Source of the DNA: Silene latifolia
Lineage: Eukaryota > Streptophyta > Magnoliopsida > Caryophyllales > Caryophyllaceae
DNA: 64,000 nt
NCBI RefSeq assembly: GCF_048544455.1
Contig: NC_133531.1
Coordinates: forward strand, 68,424,099 to 68,488,098
Direction: 5' to 3'
Shown: in pieces, positions 36,456 to 48,800 of the stretch
How positions within the stretch are numbered: the stretch's first letter is position 1
Layout of the letters: each line of letters begins with the position of its first letter
The notes under the pieces: generated by a model
The model's database searches: none
What the model was told of the DNA's origin: nothing
What the model saw: the letters and a program-made list of their open reading frames with translations, nothing else
Program-made: the position numbers and the translations under genes

Positions 36456-39400
36456 CTATCCTTTCTTTTATGTTTCTAATTCAACTATGGTATTGTGATA
36501 CAAAGTTGTGATAAAGTATCCCTTTTTATTGTAAATAGGGCCTCCACCAAGCAAGGACAAGGTAAAGGAAAAGCAAGCTTGAGAAATCATCAAGAAGCTA
36601 AGAGTAGCTTCCACGAAGCTTGGCTTTTTATTGTCTTATTTTAATTTATGTTTCGGATTTTTAGAACTATTTTGATTTCCGTGTTCGACATGGAAATGTT
36701 TGATCCTTTCTAAACAATTGTTGTATTTTGGATTATGGTGGCTTGGTTTGCAACCCAAGTCACCCGTTTTATCGTATTTTTCCTTTGTTCTAAAAATTCG
36801 TCTTCATATGCTTGCACATAGAAACATATGATCATCCACTTAAAGTGATCTAATAGACAACTATAACGATGGGATTTATTATATGACCACAAGCTTAAGG
36901 CTTGTGTATGATCAATTATAAAGTGATGTTGAGTTGATGAACTCTCTTAAAGGAATATCAATCACCAAGTACACTTATCAAATCTAAAACTATTAGTCAA
37001 TTTATGAGATAGTCCTCCTTATACTTCAAAATCATTATTTGTGTCTCATAAGCTATCTTTGAATCTCTAGTGTATTTATTCTAAAGATAGAGTGGGAGAA
37101 AAATGTAGACACAAAGAACGCAAAGCAAATTTGTATACTTGAGTAAATGCAAATTTGTATACTTGAGTAAATGAGATCTACGAAAGAAATAATGATTTGT
37201 ATACCTATATAGATAGTATACACGAATATATGAGATCTATGGTCTCGAATAGATGAAATCTACATGAAAAAAGGGACCAAGTGAAGTAATCAAAAGAATA
37301 TGTTCTCAAGATAACTACACGAGAAGACCAAAAGAAAGTTTTGGAACAAAATGACTAATTAAAAGACTTATCAATAGATTTGGCTAGTTTATGAACGACT
37401 TTTGACCAATAGTTTCAATATTGGTATTTACTTAAGAGCCTAAATGAAACAAAGTTGCATCCTCGAAAGTAAATGTGATTTATGACTAAAAGTTGCAAAA
37501 GAAAGATATGCCGATATCTACAAAACTAAATTAATTGTTAACCATGCTAGTGTCATTACTTAACCTCATTATGAAAATGAAATGGTTATACCTCCTTTCG
37601 AAAAGGGTATTTTGAGAAGGACGTGTATTAAATGAAATTCGCATTTAAATAATGACATTGCTATGCATCATTATTAAAATGAATGAGTTAGAGATTAAAA
37701 TCTCTTTCCATAAGTTTAAGACTGAAACCATTTCAAAATAGGTATTTTGAAAGGATATGCTGGGAACATATATGGTTTTATCTTAATAACTTGGCAAAGC
37801 AAAATATATTTCAATTTTTGAAATGTTTCGATTGAGTAGTCAATTACGAGACATGTGGAATTAAGTGGGAGTTGGAAATTATCATGTGAAGACATGGAAT
37901 TTAGTGGGAGCAATCATCTTGTAAAGATTTATAACTCATTACTCATTGAGAATGACGAGCTAATACTATCTTTCACAAAGAAGTATTTGAGTTTTCAATT
38001 CTGGATGAAAATGGACTATGATGAATCCAAACACATCATGAGATGTTGGATAAGTATTGAGATATACACATCGAATCAACGAGAAACGTAGGTTATTCAT
38101 GTCAATGAAAATGGAATTGCCGTTAATAGTCATGGTCATTCATTGAACCTAAGAACGGTTGATCACATGATTATAAATTACTAATGTTTCCGCCATTAGA
38201 ATAATCATGCATATGTCCAATAATGAATCATATGCATAAGAGCATGATGAATCATTGGCAAGCCATAGAAGAATCGTCATGAATTCTCGAGGAGAACTAA
38301 TGAGCGATTCCAGTGTTGGACAGAAGACTCTGTTATGTGACAAGAGGTTGCACATATTGAAGTTCGAACACACGTAAGGATTTATGAAAATCCTAAGCTA
38401 TTCAAGCTAAAAGGAGAAATAAGAAGTTTGGAAAGATACTTAGTTAAGTAAGAAGTTACTCAAAACTAATATTTTCTAATATGCTAGGACTTATGAGAAG
38501 TGCTAGGCTAATCATCTTGACAATTGTTGCAAGACCCTACAAAACGTATACCTAATGCATTATGAGTTGGTAGAACACTTAACCAGTGCAAGTTATATGA
38601 TCCACCACAAATTCGTTGGTTATGTGATAAACAACGAGAAAGTTCTTTCAAGATAAAGAACCTAAACCAAGGTTGGGAACCTATATGTGTACTTGGTAAG
38701 GTTCATGCTATGAGAGATAACATGAATATAAAGGAAAATGCAATTAAAGAAGTTTGAACACATGGACACATGGTATGTTAAACTTCTATTGCAATTGACT
38801 AGTAGTTACACACTTACGATATACATCACAAGGTTGTAATATGGTATTGACTACCCGAAGATGATGTCGACATTCGTCGTTTGAGTTATTATTAACTCAC
38901 CTTATACCTTGTTACATCCAAACGGGCTGTAGAGACAATTGAACCCCGTTAAAGTGAACACGGATTAGCATTGTATTCCCCCATAGTTACTTAGATGAGG
39001 TGACGTATCGAAGTGACTAGAGTGTGATGTGATTGATGGCAAGTTCAAGTGCCATGGAGTCATGTGTGATGACTAGTCGATCACATAGGCAGACTGTTAG
39101 GAACACTTTGTCGGGCCTTATGACCGCTTATAGAGTTATGGCAAATTTATATAGCATGGTCGTGGCGAGAGCTACTATAGTATTCTAATGAGTCGATTCT
39201 TTTGACTAAAGACTGTTCGCCTAAGATGGCACAGTTTCAGATTGACTTTGATTTGTGTTACTACGACCTTCGTAAATGGGGTCAAATGGGCATATTTTGG
39301 GTTATGATGGCTGTGGCTAGTCGAAGGGAATGAGTGCGATAGGAATTGTCCACCCCTTGTCAGGGTTATAATAATATCTCAGGGCCACTCGAGGAGTAAT

Positions 39401-39596
39401 GAACTGGAAATGCGTGGCCATGCTCGGAAAATATCTATGGTAGATAAATCCGCTCAATCAGTTATTCTCCAGATCGAGGAAACCAGTCTCGATATGATCA
39501 CTTGAAAGTACGACCTGAAAGACACCTTGCATTGAGTGGGAGATAGTAATAGGACAAGAGAATTGGTGACGCACACTTGTCGAGGACAAGTGAGAT

Positions 39597-40874
39597 TGTT
39601 GGAATATGTGTCCTCCAACAATAATGCGATCACAACTGTCGATCATGATGATCACATGTTTAAGTCTCATTTTAAGAATACATATGGGAAGTAATATTTT
39701 ACTGTCAACTGGTCCACACATATCGGTAATGATTGGCTGACTAGAGTTTGACATTATTGTCATGCGACGGTGGTGATCAGTTGATCCCCTTAAGTCACAC
39801 CTAAAGGGTAACACTCTTAATTGATTATTTAATTGATCGTATAACGATACGGGTTAATTAAATTACTTAAAATTGACGGACGATTTTGGAAGAAATATTT
39901 ACGTATCTCGTTATAATTTGATTAAACAAGATACGGTCTAAGTAATCGAATTGTTTTATTACTTAGATGAAATTATTGTTTACGGAAACAATTGAAACAG
40001 AATGAATTGATTATTATAAATACAGAATGTTGTAATTTATGACTCGGGAACTCATTTCGGTACAAGTAATTATGAATTATTAGGTTAACTTTATAAGTGA
40101 CATATTTTATTAATATGTTGATTTTTTAATTGTTAAAAATACATTTTATATTCATAATGTCATGGAACATGTTACATGTGACAAATTGACAAAATAATGT
40201 GTAAAATGGATTTCCCATTTTACACTATATGTGCCGAAATAAGGAGGGAGTATTAGGCTTATTTTTGTGTTAATTATGTTTAGTGGAAGGCATAATCATA
40301 AGACCTAATGCATAGCCTTACATGCCTATAATTCTTGGGAAGATTTGAAGCTCATGCATTGGACATTACCCACCCCTCCTACCCGGGTTTCCTTGTGAAA
40401 AGGCCAAGGGTCTTTTGCTCATTTTTCCCTAATATTCACTACATGCATACTAGTGATATTCATTCATTCTAACATCTAAAAATAAAGAGTGTTTAGAGAG
40501 ATTATTCTTCCTTCTTCTCCCTTCTCTTAACCGAAACATAAGAGACCAAATACAATATTTCGGGTCAATTTTATTTAGATTAATATTATTCTAGTATTAA
40601 TAATATTAATATTTAAGCGGTTATCTTGGGTATTATTCCTTGGGAGGGATTCTAAACTTGAATCCTTTGTTCATCCAATTTTAGGAGAGCTCAAGAACAA
40701 GTGAGTAGGAGAACTCATTTGTGCCCAATAATCCAAAATTTCTATTGTAAGAATGACGATTTCTTCTTTATCTTTATTCATGTTTGCATGCATAAGATCC
40801 AATTTAATTTTATGACTAAATTAATTAAAACATATATGAATATGTTGAGTACAACGAGATATAGTTTTCTAACA
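39597..40874 (+). repeat. 3' LTR of the gag-only Copia-type element
   Basis: 1278 bp. It is followed directly by the GGTAT target duplication and DODA B exon 3. Confidence 0.9.
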
Positions 40875-41064
40875 GGTATCACTAGTGAACTTGTAGGAGG
40901 CATACAATAAGGTGCTCAAGTCCCACTACGATGTATAAGCTCCGCCTTGGCATTTTCTCCAGCGGCCCCAAGTGCAACGTGCAATGGGTATAGGTGATCT
41001 GGGAAAGGGTGCGGTCTTTCCGCATGAGGTCCTTTCTTTTGGAATTCATTCACATCTTGGAACC
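40875..41064 (-). pseudogene. DODA: DODA copy B exon 3 (5' part)
   Basis: After a TTAATAG acceptor it reads [19 protein letters not shown] and [20 protein letters not shown], then loses frame near 40925. It ends at the GGTAT target duplication of the retroelement. Confidence 0.85.
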
Positions 41065-41387
41065 TATTAAATTAAAATGATATCAATGTAGTCGGTGAGT
41101 AGATATATTAGCCTTGACCATCGTTTACGTGGGACGTGACAGTGCGATGAACACCGCAAATACTTGTGTTTTACCCAAATTTATCGTAAAATGAGATTTT
41201 TTAATAACCACTTTTACCCATTAATAGGGTTTTGTCTGGATTTCTTCTACAACTATATTAGTATATATAAAAACGTCTTACATAAGACTAACTCGATGAA
41301 CACACCACTAAAACTAATTTGAATCAAAAACCTTAATAATCAAGATGGAATCTGAACTATATTGTAACCAAAAGGACCTGAAATAAC

Positions 41388-41767
41388 CTTTCGGTGGTGA
41401 GACGATCTTCAAGCCAACCATCGAACTCGAGGGCCCACGATGGAACAGCTCCATCATGGTTGCCTAAGCAAAGTTCTAACAAGTTGTTAGTGGCACTCCC
41501 GGTACCCACAATAAGGACATTGTCTTCCATAAGAGGGGTGAGTGCTCGTCCTACATTAAAATGGTGTTTGCAATCCATATACATTTGAATAGAGAGAATA
41601 CAAATAGGGATATCAACCTCAGGGTACATGAGCATTAATGGCACCCATGTACCTTGGTCTAGTCCACGTTCCTTGTCCATGTGCACTCTGTCGCCGATCC
41701 CTGAGCCCTGGAGGAGCTCTTGCGCTCGCTTTGCCAATTCTGTGGCCCCACGAGCCGGGTACTTGAG
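41388..41767 (-). pseudogene. DODA: DODA copy B exon 2
   Basis: The open frame LKYPARGATELAKRAQELL to RLTTER is bounded by a CAG acceptor and a GTTATT donor. It is three codons longer than in copy A, the extra residues lying after the SATN motif (LCLGNHDGAVP region). It retains VHMDKERGLDQGTWVPL. Confidence 0.87.
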
Positions 41768-42313
41768 CTGTGTGAGCCAATATTATTAAGTATTGTGTAA
41801 AAAAATCAAACAGCAAAATTCAAACTAAATTGGGGGTTGATCATCATTCCCTTACGTGTTTTATGCTCGTTTATCCTAAGACGGTTAAAAAATAATCAAA
41901 CCCTAAAATCACGTATATGCTAGCTAAATCCAACACAATTTTATACTCATTTAGTTCAGATCAGTTCAATTTAACAAAATTAAGTGCACAAGAACAGGCC
42001 TAACTATTCAAAAGTGAAAACATGTTTATGTTCTATCAGTGGTGGAGCGAAAGGGGCTAGTAGGGGCACTCGTCCCAAATGAAAACAACGGAATTTTTAG
42101 TTAAATTTTCGACACTTTTTCAAATTCCGCTTATGATATTACTTGTTCACCCCTCTCAAATTTCTCGCCCCTCTAAATGCAAATCATATCTCCGCTACTC
42201 GTATTTCTACCCTTCTAAGTTCTAACTCTTCAAGTCTTCTAATGCAAGTAATTACACACACACACACACATTATGTAGAATTCATGATCGAAAAATGAGA
42301 AATGAAAACAAAC

Positions 42314-42388
42314 CTTATACATGGGATCAGGGAAACCGTAGAAATCATGTGTGGTATCAAAATGGCCGTCAACGGCACAAAGAGTTGT
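42314..42388 (-). pseudogene. DODA: DODA copy B exon 1 (3' remnant)
   Basis: Reads about 21-25 codons ending DFYGFPDPMYK with a GTTTGT donor. Homology to copy A stops at about 42380-42388. The HGSP and GHWE motifs that belong upstream are not found anywhere else in the window. Confidence 0.8.
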
Positions 42389-43339
42389 ATAGATTTTTCG
42401 GAGAAGATGATGTAAACACGAGTGATGTAGCAGTCAGAAAATGGTTTTTACCTAATAAGTATTGATGTACTATTTTTTCTGTAATTTTTTTATTGGTGTT
42501 GATAATAGTTAAGCATGTGTAACGTATTCGAGTTTATTTTTTATAAAATATAATATAATATTAAAATGCATTTTTTTAAAAATTAGAGGTAATCGTTATA
42601 TATATTATGTTAAAATATTAGTATTTTTAAAAATTCTGTTTAAGTATTTTTTTTCTTTATTTCAACGACAAAACCCCCCCAGAGTTAATCGATATGATAT
42701 ACAAGAATGTTATTGTGATTGGGAAATATTAATTCTTTTATGGTGCTATATTCGTGCGTTAATTGTGTTTAACCAACTTATGTTTTCTCTTTTATGTTTT
42801 TATATCTCTACGGTTGAGAGATTTTTAACAAAATGTGTTACTTTAATAATTTTCTACAAGAAACAATATTTCATTTCATACATGTTAATACAACATGTAG
42901 GTAATAGAGCAAGTATATTGATAGTAGTGTCCTGTAGTGGTTACAAATAACCCTAAGATCCGAGGAAAAAAAATTCTGTCAACAGTTACCGAATTACGAC
43001 TCGGATCAAATATATACTATTATGACTCATTCGTCAAATCTGTAAAACGAAAACACTGTTGAAGCATATTTTGCATATTAGATACCCTTCATTTAAAAAA
43101 TATTAAGTACAGTTGGTAAAATCTGTTGAAAAACAAAAAGTGAAGGAAAAGAAATAACATCTTATTTAAAAAGTTATTTATTTACATAGTTATTTTTTTA
43201 ACAGGAAAAAAAAGGGAAATTATTTATAATACAGTGGATTTAAAAATAAAATTACGTTTTTTATTTTACAAACCGAAAGGAAACAGTCTGCCTTTGAGAA
43301 AAAGAAACCATAAAATGTTTACAACTAATTTTTTTGAAT

Positions 43340-45300
43340 TATACATTTGCTTCCGTAATTTGTTGGGGACTGAAACGCACAGTCCGACTGTACCAGATTT
43401 CTTATATGAAACCATCTTTATAATGAAGTCTTGGTCCTTTGTTCTAGTAAGAGTTTCATCAATTATTGAACGTCGATCCTAAAATGATAAGATAATAGTA
43501 GAATAATGTTAGACTGAAAAAAAATAGTAATTTGTTTTCATATTTTAGGTAAATGAAGAAATAAGAAAAGGCAAAAAACCTCCATCGATAAAGCTGCTAG
43601 TTGGTCGACAGTTCTCTTTAGAATAACTTCGGCTAATGAATCATACAAAGTTATGCGGTGTCGCCTGTGTCGTCGGTGAAAATGATTCGTAGAGTACATC
43701 TATTATAAATCAAGATAAAAATGGTTAGATTTCCTATATAAATGTAGAGTATCATTGTAATTAAGTTATTTACTGAGTTTTCACTTACGTCGACTTAGAA
43801 ATGCCTTCGTGTGGTGTCCGCCAAGCTTCACATCTGAAGTGCTCACCGCTTTCGACTGTAGTAGAAGTTCTACACGTATTGCAGGAGTTGTATATAAAAT
43901 TATCGGGATTTGTGATAGATGTTATCTTTCCTTTCACCAGTATAGTTTTGTTTGCCTACAAATTTATTGTTAAAAAAAATTAAACATATGGTAAAGACAA
44001 AATGTGACAAATTATATAGTTGAATATATTTACATAAAGGATTACCTCTTGATTTGCAAGGGAGCTAATAGGCACAAGCGTTTCTAAGCTTTCTTCTGAC
44101 GCACTCGGCTGTGTTGAACTTTCTCTGAAAACGTTTGCTTGAAAATTACGACAAACATGTTGAATCGCTTCTATGTTGTTTGTTGCCCTATATTTACGGT
44201 ACATTTTCGTTATTTTAAATCCAAACTACAAATGTATTTTAAAAAAAAAACTACCAGATACTTAAGTCCTCTGCGGCTGCGTCAGTGCTGTTTAATCTTA
44301 GAGCAGAAAATTTAGTCGTACCCCAAGATCCACCTGCGTATATAAAAGGTTATCATATGTTTTTCTAAAATCTATTTTACTACATATTATGTATATATAC
44401 CTCTATATCTGGAAGCCTTAACACGAGTAATATGAATAATGGGTAGTGATTCTATTGTGCGTGTAACTTTTTCAACAGGCTCAAGAGCAAGGTTACGCCA
44501 CGCAGTTAACACGACTGGTCTCATGCAGCATAAATAGTTTATTCAAATATATATTTATCTATAAATTACATTTTAAAAAAAGGAAAAAAAACACAGTTTT
44601 TTGAAATTTTTTCTTACAGTTGATCAACGATTATAATATCTCTTGCTTCGTATTCGTTGCCGGTTAATGTACTTGAAGCTTGTCTCAGGGGTCGAACATA
44701 AATTGCAATACCTAATAAATCTTGACAAAGGAAATAAATAATTGATAAACGAATTGCTTATAAAATGGAAAATGTATTTAATTAAGGTAAGTGTAGAAAT
44801 ATATACCAATTCTATCATTGCGTTCGAGATTTTCATTTGCAGAATTCACTGGTCCCCAATACGTTCTTCTAGTTTCTGTAAGACCTAGGTCAATTATATG
44901 CAAACCTCCTCTTAATTTAATTTGGTAATTTTGATTGCCGAATTTAAATTGTTCAAGAATCATTTTGACAAAAGGATTTTTAATTTCATATTCGTGGCCT
45001 TCGTGTAAAATATCTTTAAAGTCACCAATATTTTCCTGAAATATTACATCGGGCATTTCTGTTCCCTATTTCACAATTATAGATAGAAAATAAGTATTTA
45101 TAAATATTTTTTTTCGTAAATGTACTTTTTTAGTATTGTGATACCTCTCTATCGGTAAACAGTATGAAGTGTCTCATCTCCACGATATGATTTCCTTGAT
45201 GCAAGTAGGGCCTCAAGTTTTACAACAATATTAAAGTTCTTCGTACGATCTTTTACTGAGGCAAGATGTATTCTTCGGGGACTCATTGTATTCTGCAAAG
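43340..45300 (-). pseudogene. Helitron-associated RPA70-like single-strand DNA-binding protein
   Basis: The exon-like blocks, in order on the minus strand, include HFILFTDRE (about 45180-45145), the OB-fold block MPDVIFQENIGDFKDILHEG (45056-44810), VRPLRQASS (about 44710), VVLTAWRNLALEP (about 44510), GGSWGTTKFSALRLNS (about 44330), ITNPDNFIYNSCNTCR with a partial zinc finger (about 43910), then TLYDSLAEVIL and FIIKMVSYKKSGTVGLCVSV (about 43480-43370). The WxxLAL, GxxxST-like and C-terminal patterns fit RPA70. A frameshift near 43668 and an out-of-frame first block show decay. RPA genes are common cargo of plant Helitrons and are thought to protect single-stranded intermediates. Confidence 0.72.
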
Positions 45301-45815
45301 TATGACTATTAAAGTAACATATGAATTATATCTTACAATTTTTTACAGAAAAAATCTAGCAAGCAGTTAATGAGAACATAAACATTACTCCATTCCTTAT
45401 TTTTCTGGACATATGATTGGGTGAGGAAGTATTGTAAAAATGACAATAGATTAATTAGGACAATTATTTTAGATTTCGATAACTGTTATCGTATGTCTAT
45501 TGGGCACATTTAAAAAAAATCCTAATAATTAAATATTTTAGATATATGTTTTTAGCACCAATTTTTTTTGTAGACTTAATAATACGATAAGTTTTATTTA
45601 TGTATGTAGAAGTGATGTTAATTTGTACTATTGAAATTAAAAATAACTTGGTGATAACAATAAGATTTTTCTAATATTTATTAAGAATATCGTGTAGTGA
45701 AATAATAATTTACGTAACAATGGATAAATGTTAAAAAAAAAGTATTAACCAATAATATTTACATATATATTAACATTATATTACAAACAACAAATAATAA
45801 TGTTGACATACGTAT

Positions 45816-48800
45816 TTAGCCTAATCTTGCATTATTAAGTACTTCATAACATACAATATTTCTAGTACGTCTCCAACTATCAGTTAAAGTACAATGCGGC
45901 AGGACGGCAACCGTGATGTCTGAGCTTTGTGTTGCTCTGAAAAGTGCTACATATAGTTGACCGTGCGAGAAAACAAGACGAGGTAGATATATGCCTACTC
46001 TATTAAGTGTCTGTCCCTGTGATTTATTAATAGTCATCGCAAAACTTAATTTAATAGGAAATTGTTTTCTTATGAAGTTAAAAGGAAACTTATCGGTAGG
46101 AGATGGTTGTAGTGAAATTCTCGGTATGAACACTCTTTGTCCCTTGTGATGTCCCACAACAATTTCAGCATCTATATCATTTCTAGCAAAGGCTCTGCAA
46201 ATAAGTTGTATCCATTACAGAGGCCTGAAGTAGGATCTAAGTTTCTCAACAAAATAACATGCCTGTTTCTTTTAAGGACCAATTCATGTGGTGGAAGACT
46301 GCTAGGCTGTAGTGTATTAAGAAATTCTGTCGGATACTGTTCCGTTGCAACATCTGCGGCCCCATCGAAGCTTTTGTAGGTAAATGCTTCGCCCTATTGT
46401 CGAGAAACTAATATGGAATTTATTGCTCGTGTATCATCATTTTTTGGAGTTAGTATAGCTCTTCCAGTCATCAACGATGGATTTGCAGTAATAAGATGTA
46501 TATCAGGATAAACTGCAGCAATGAGCCGGTCAATTAGCACATTTTCTTCTGTTTCAGATATAACAATCGGTCTTGGTAATTTGATATATTTTCCATTTTC
46601 GTAAGGAGGAGAACCATCACCGACGCGTCGAACGAAGTCGCTAAAAGCAGGATCACGCATAGCTCATATATTTACAGTTAAATGTAATTTTTCAAGTTTT
46701 GGCCACAATGAAGACATAACAAAACTTGAATTCAGCGCCTCGTGTAATGTACTTTTAGGTATAACAGGTAAAACTTGGCGGAAATCTCCTCCAAATACCA
46801 CTATTTTACCACCAAACAACAGGTTGTTTGAACAAACGTCACGCAGCGTGCTTTCAAAGTATTTAATTCATTGTCGTTTGGCCATGGGGGCTTCATCCCA
46901 AATGATTAACTTACATGCACGGATGAGTTTTGCCAAAAAACTTTGTTTAGAGATTTGAGAACGCTGGTTTTGTTCTATATCAAGAGGAATCTTGAATCGA
47001 AAGTTTGCAGTTCTACCACCTACGAGATTAGCAGCTGCAATACTATAACTCGCAACAGCAACACAAATAATTCCTTTAATTCTGAGATTTGCAAGGAGTG
47101 TTGCGTACAAAAAAGTTTTTTCTGTGCCTCCTGGTCCATCTAAGAAAAAACAACCTCTTGCATTTTCTATAACGCGTCTATAAATTATTTCATAAGCATA
47201 CTGTTGTTCATCGTTTAACATGTTTACAGCTTGTATGTCTTCAGAACTTACTAGAATATTAAGCTCTTCCTCAATTTCTTTCGTTTTTAAATGGCATAAA
47301 TAATCATTATCGAGTTTGAGATTGCCAAAATCAAAGGTATTGAAACTCTTGCCCATTGATTCAAGTATGCAACCAATATTTGCAAGAGTAAGCTGTAATA
47401 ACTTATGTTGTTGAGTAGGAAAATTGTATGCGTAGTCCTCTGATAGCGAATCATAGTATTTATCCCACATCAATCTAGGATTTTTGGGCTCATAGTAAAT
47501 GAGCAAAGTTGCAAATAATATGCGAAACGCTGATGGCATCTGATATCTAACAACCTCCTCTAAGCAATGTTCAATAAAGTTGTCCGTTTCAAGCAAACCA
47601 TGCTTATACGCAGACTCTCTAAAAGAACCACAAAGCACACCATTTACTGAACGGAGGTCTTCAAAAGACCTAGGCCCACGAATGTTTGAGAGTAGAAGAC
47701 GTAAGTAATATCGCTCTCCTTCAGAAAGATTTACATAAACCAAGCGGCCTAAGACAAATCCTTTTTCTCGGTGACTCCAAAATTTGTCCTTCCTTCGATG
47801 ATGACAAACATAAAATTCTGGAAGCTGATTATATAACAACGTCTGAGAAAAATTATCATTTTGGTTTTGCTCAAAAAAGGCTGTTAACATTGTTCTTTTA
47901 CGAGCATCGTCGTCCAAAATGTTCCCAAGGATGAAAACTCACAGTTTGCATGTTTGGTAAGTGTACTTATAAAGGAACAACGTTAGGATGTATCTCATTC
48001 ATGTGGAATCCAAAAATTCTCCATGCTGCTTCTGGTGGTGATATCCATCGAGCAGACTGGTAGGCTGTGATCTCATCAAATGATAACTGTTCTCTAGGAT
48101 CAGTTACAGCAAATGATACACGATCGTGTCCCTTGTATACGTACTTGTACATATACTTTACTGCTTTAATTGTTGAACATATCTCTACGTTTAGATGGAA
48201 ATCGTACTTTGCTAACAAATACGGATTGTAAGGAACAACCCATCGATTGTTAAGTTGAGATCCATGAACAGTTACACGAACACCTGTACCCCGTCGCCGA
48301 TACATGGGATATGAATTGCGACCGCAGGTAGTTGTATCCGCAAACTCACGAGGATAATGGTTTTTACAATGACCATTTTTCATGCACGAATTTGTAGGGT
48401 TGTCTTCGCCACATAGACCATGCATCATGTGACGAACGACCGCAGAAAATAGGTGAGGATTTTCAACAAAGATCGAGCGGTTAAAGCTTAAAACGAATTC
48501 ATCATATTGATCAGGTGTACGTATTTTACTATCAGAATCCAAAATGATTAGGAAATGTGCATGAGATAGACCTCTTTTTTGAAATTCCACAACATAAACA
48601 TAACCCGCATCATTACCAAATATCTTACGCACACAAATGTCTTTCTTTAACTCAATAAGCTTTGAACGGAAAATTCGAGAGAGAAGATCAGGTCTATTAT
48701 GTGATTCCTCAAAAGGTGATAATTCTCGTTCAATTTCGGGCCAACGCGGGTTGCACGTAATGGTTAGGAATATATCCGGCTTTCCATAACATTGTACAAC

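Larger units (their letters stand above)
32131..40874 (+). mobile_element. Copia-type LTR retrotransposon derivative, gag-only, inserted in the DODA B terminal exon
   Basis: LTRs of 1280 and 1278 bp (32131-33410, 39597-40874) start TGTTGGAATATG and end TTCTAACA, with target duplication GGTAT (32126-32130 and 40875-40879). A primer binding site-like GCGGTATCAAGAGCC follows the 5' LTR. The only coding region is a gag gene at 35559-36455. The remaining 3.1 kb before the 3' LTR shows no protease, integrase or reverse transcriptase, so the element would depend on a partner. By eye the LTRs differ at about 30 of 1280 positions (2-2.5%), suggesting roughly one million years. Gag has about one interruption. 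Confidence 0.88.
32117..42388 (-). pseudogene. DODA: DODA copy B: disrupted paralogue of DODA copy A
   Basis: Exon 1 survives only as 42314 to about 42388 (AVDGHFDTTHDFYGFPDPMYK). Its 5' half is missing and is replaced by unrelated sequence next to a Helitron. Exon 2 is 41767-41388 and is open, but the SATH motif reads SATNN, so the family's catalytic-region histidine is Asn (codon 41486-41488). Exon 3 is 41064-40875, with a one-base deletion near 40925 that shifts the frame after AELIHRS. A Copia-type element then separates the last codons: reading on at 32130-32117 gives the end of DTLI and TAA. Intron 1 is 546 bp and intron 2 is 323 bp. Copy B lies head-to-tail with copy A, so this is an old tandem duplicate that has died. 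Confidence 0.88.
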
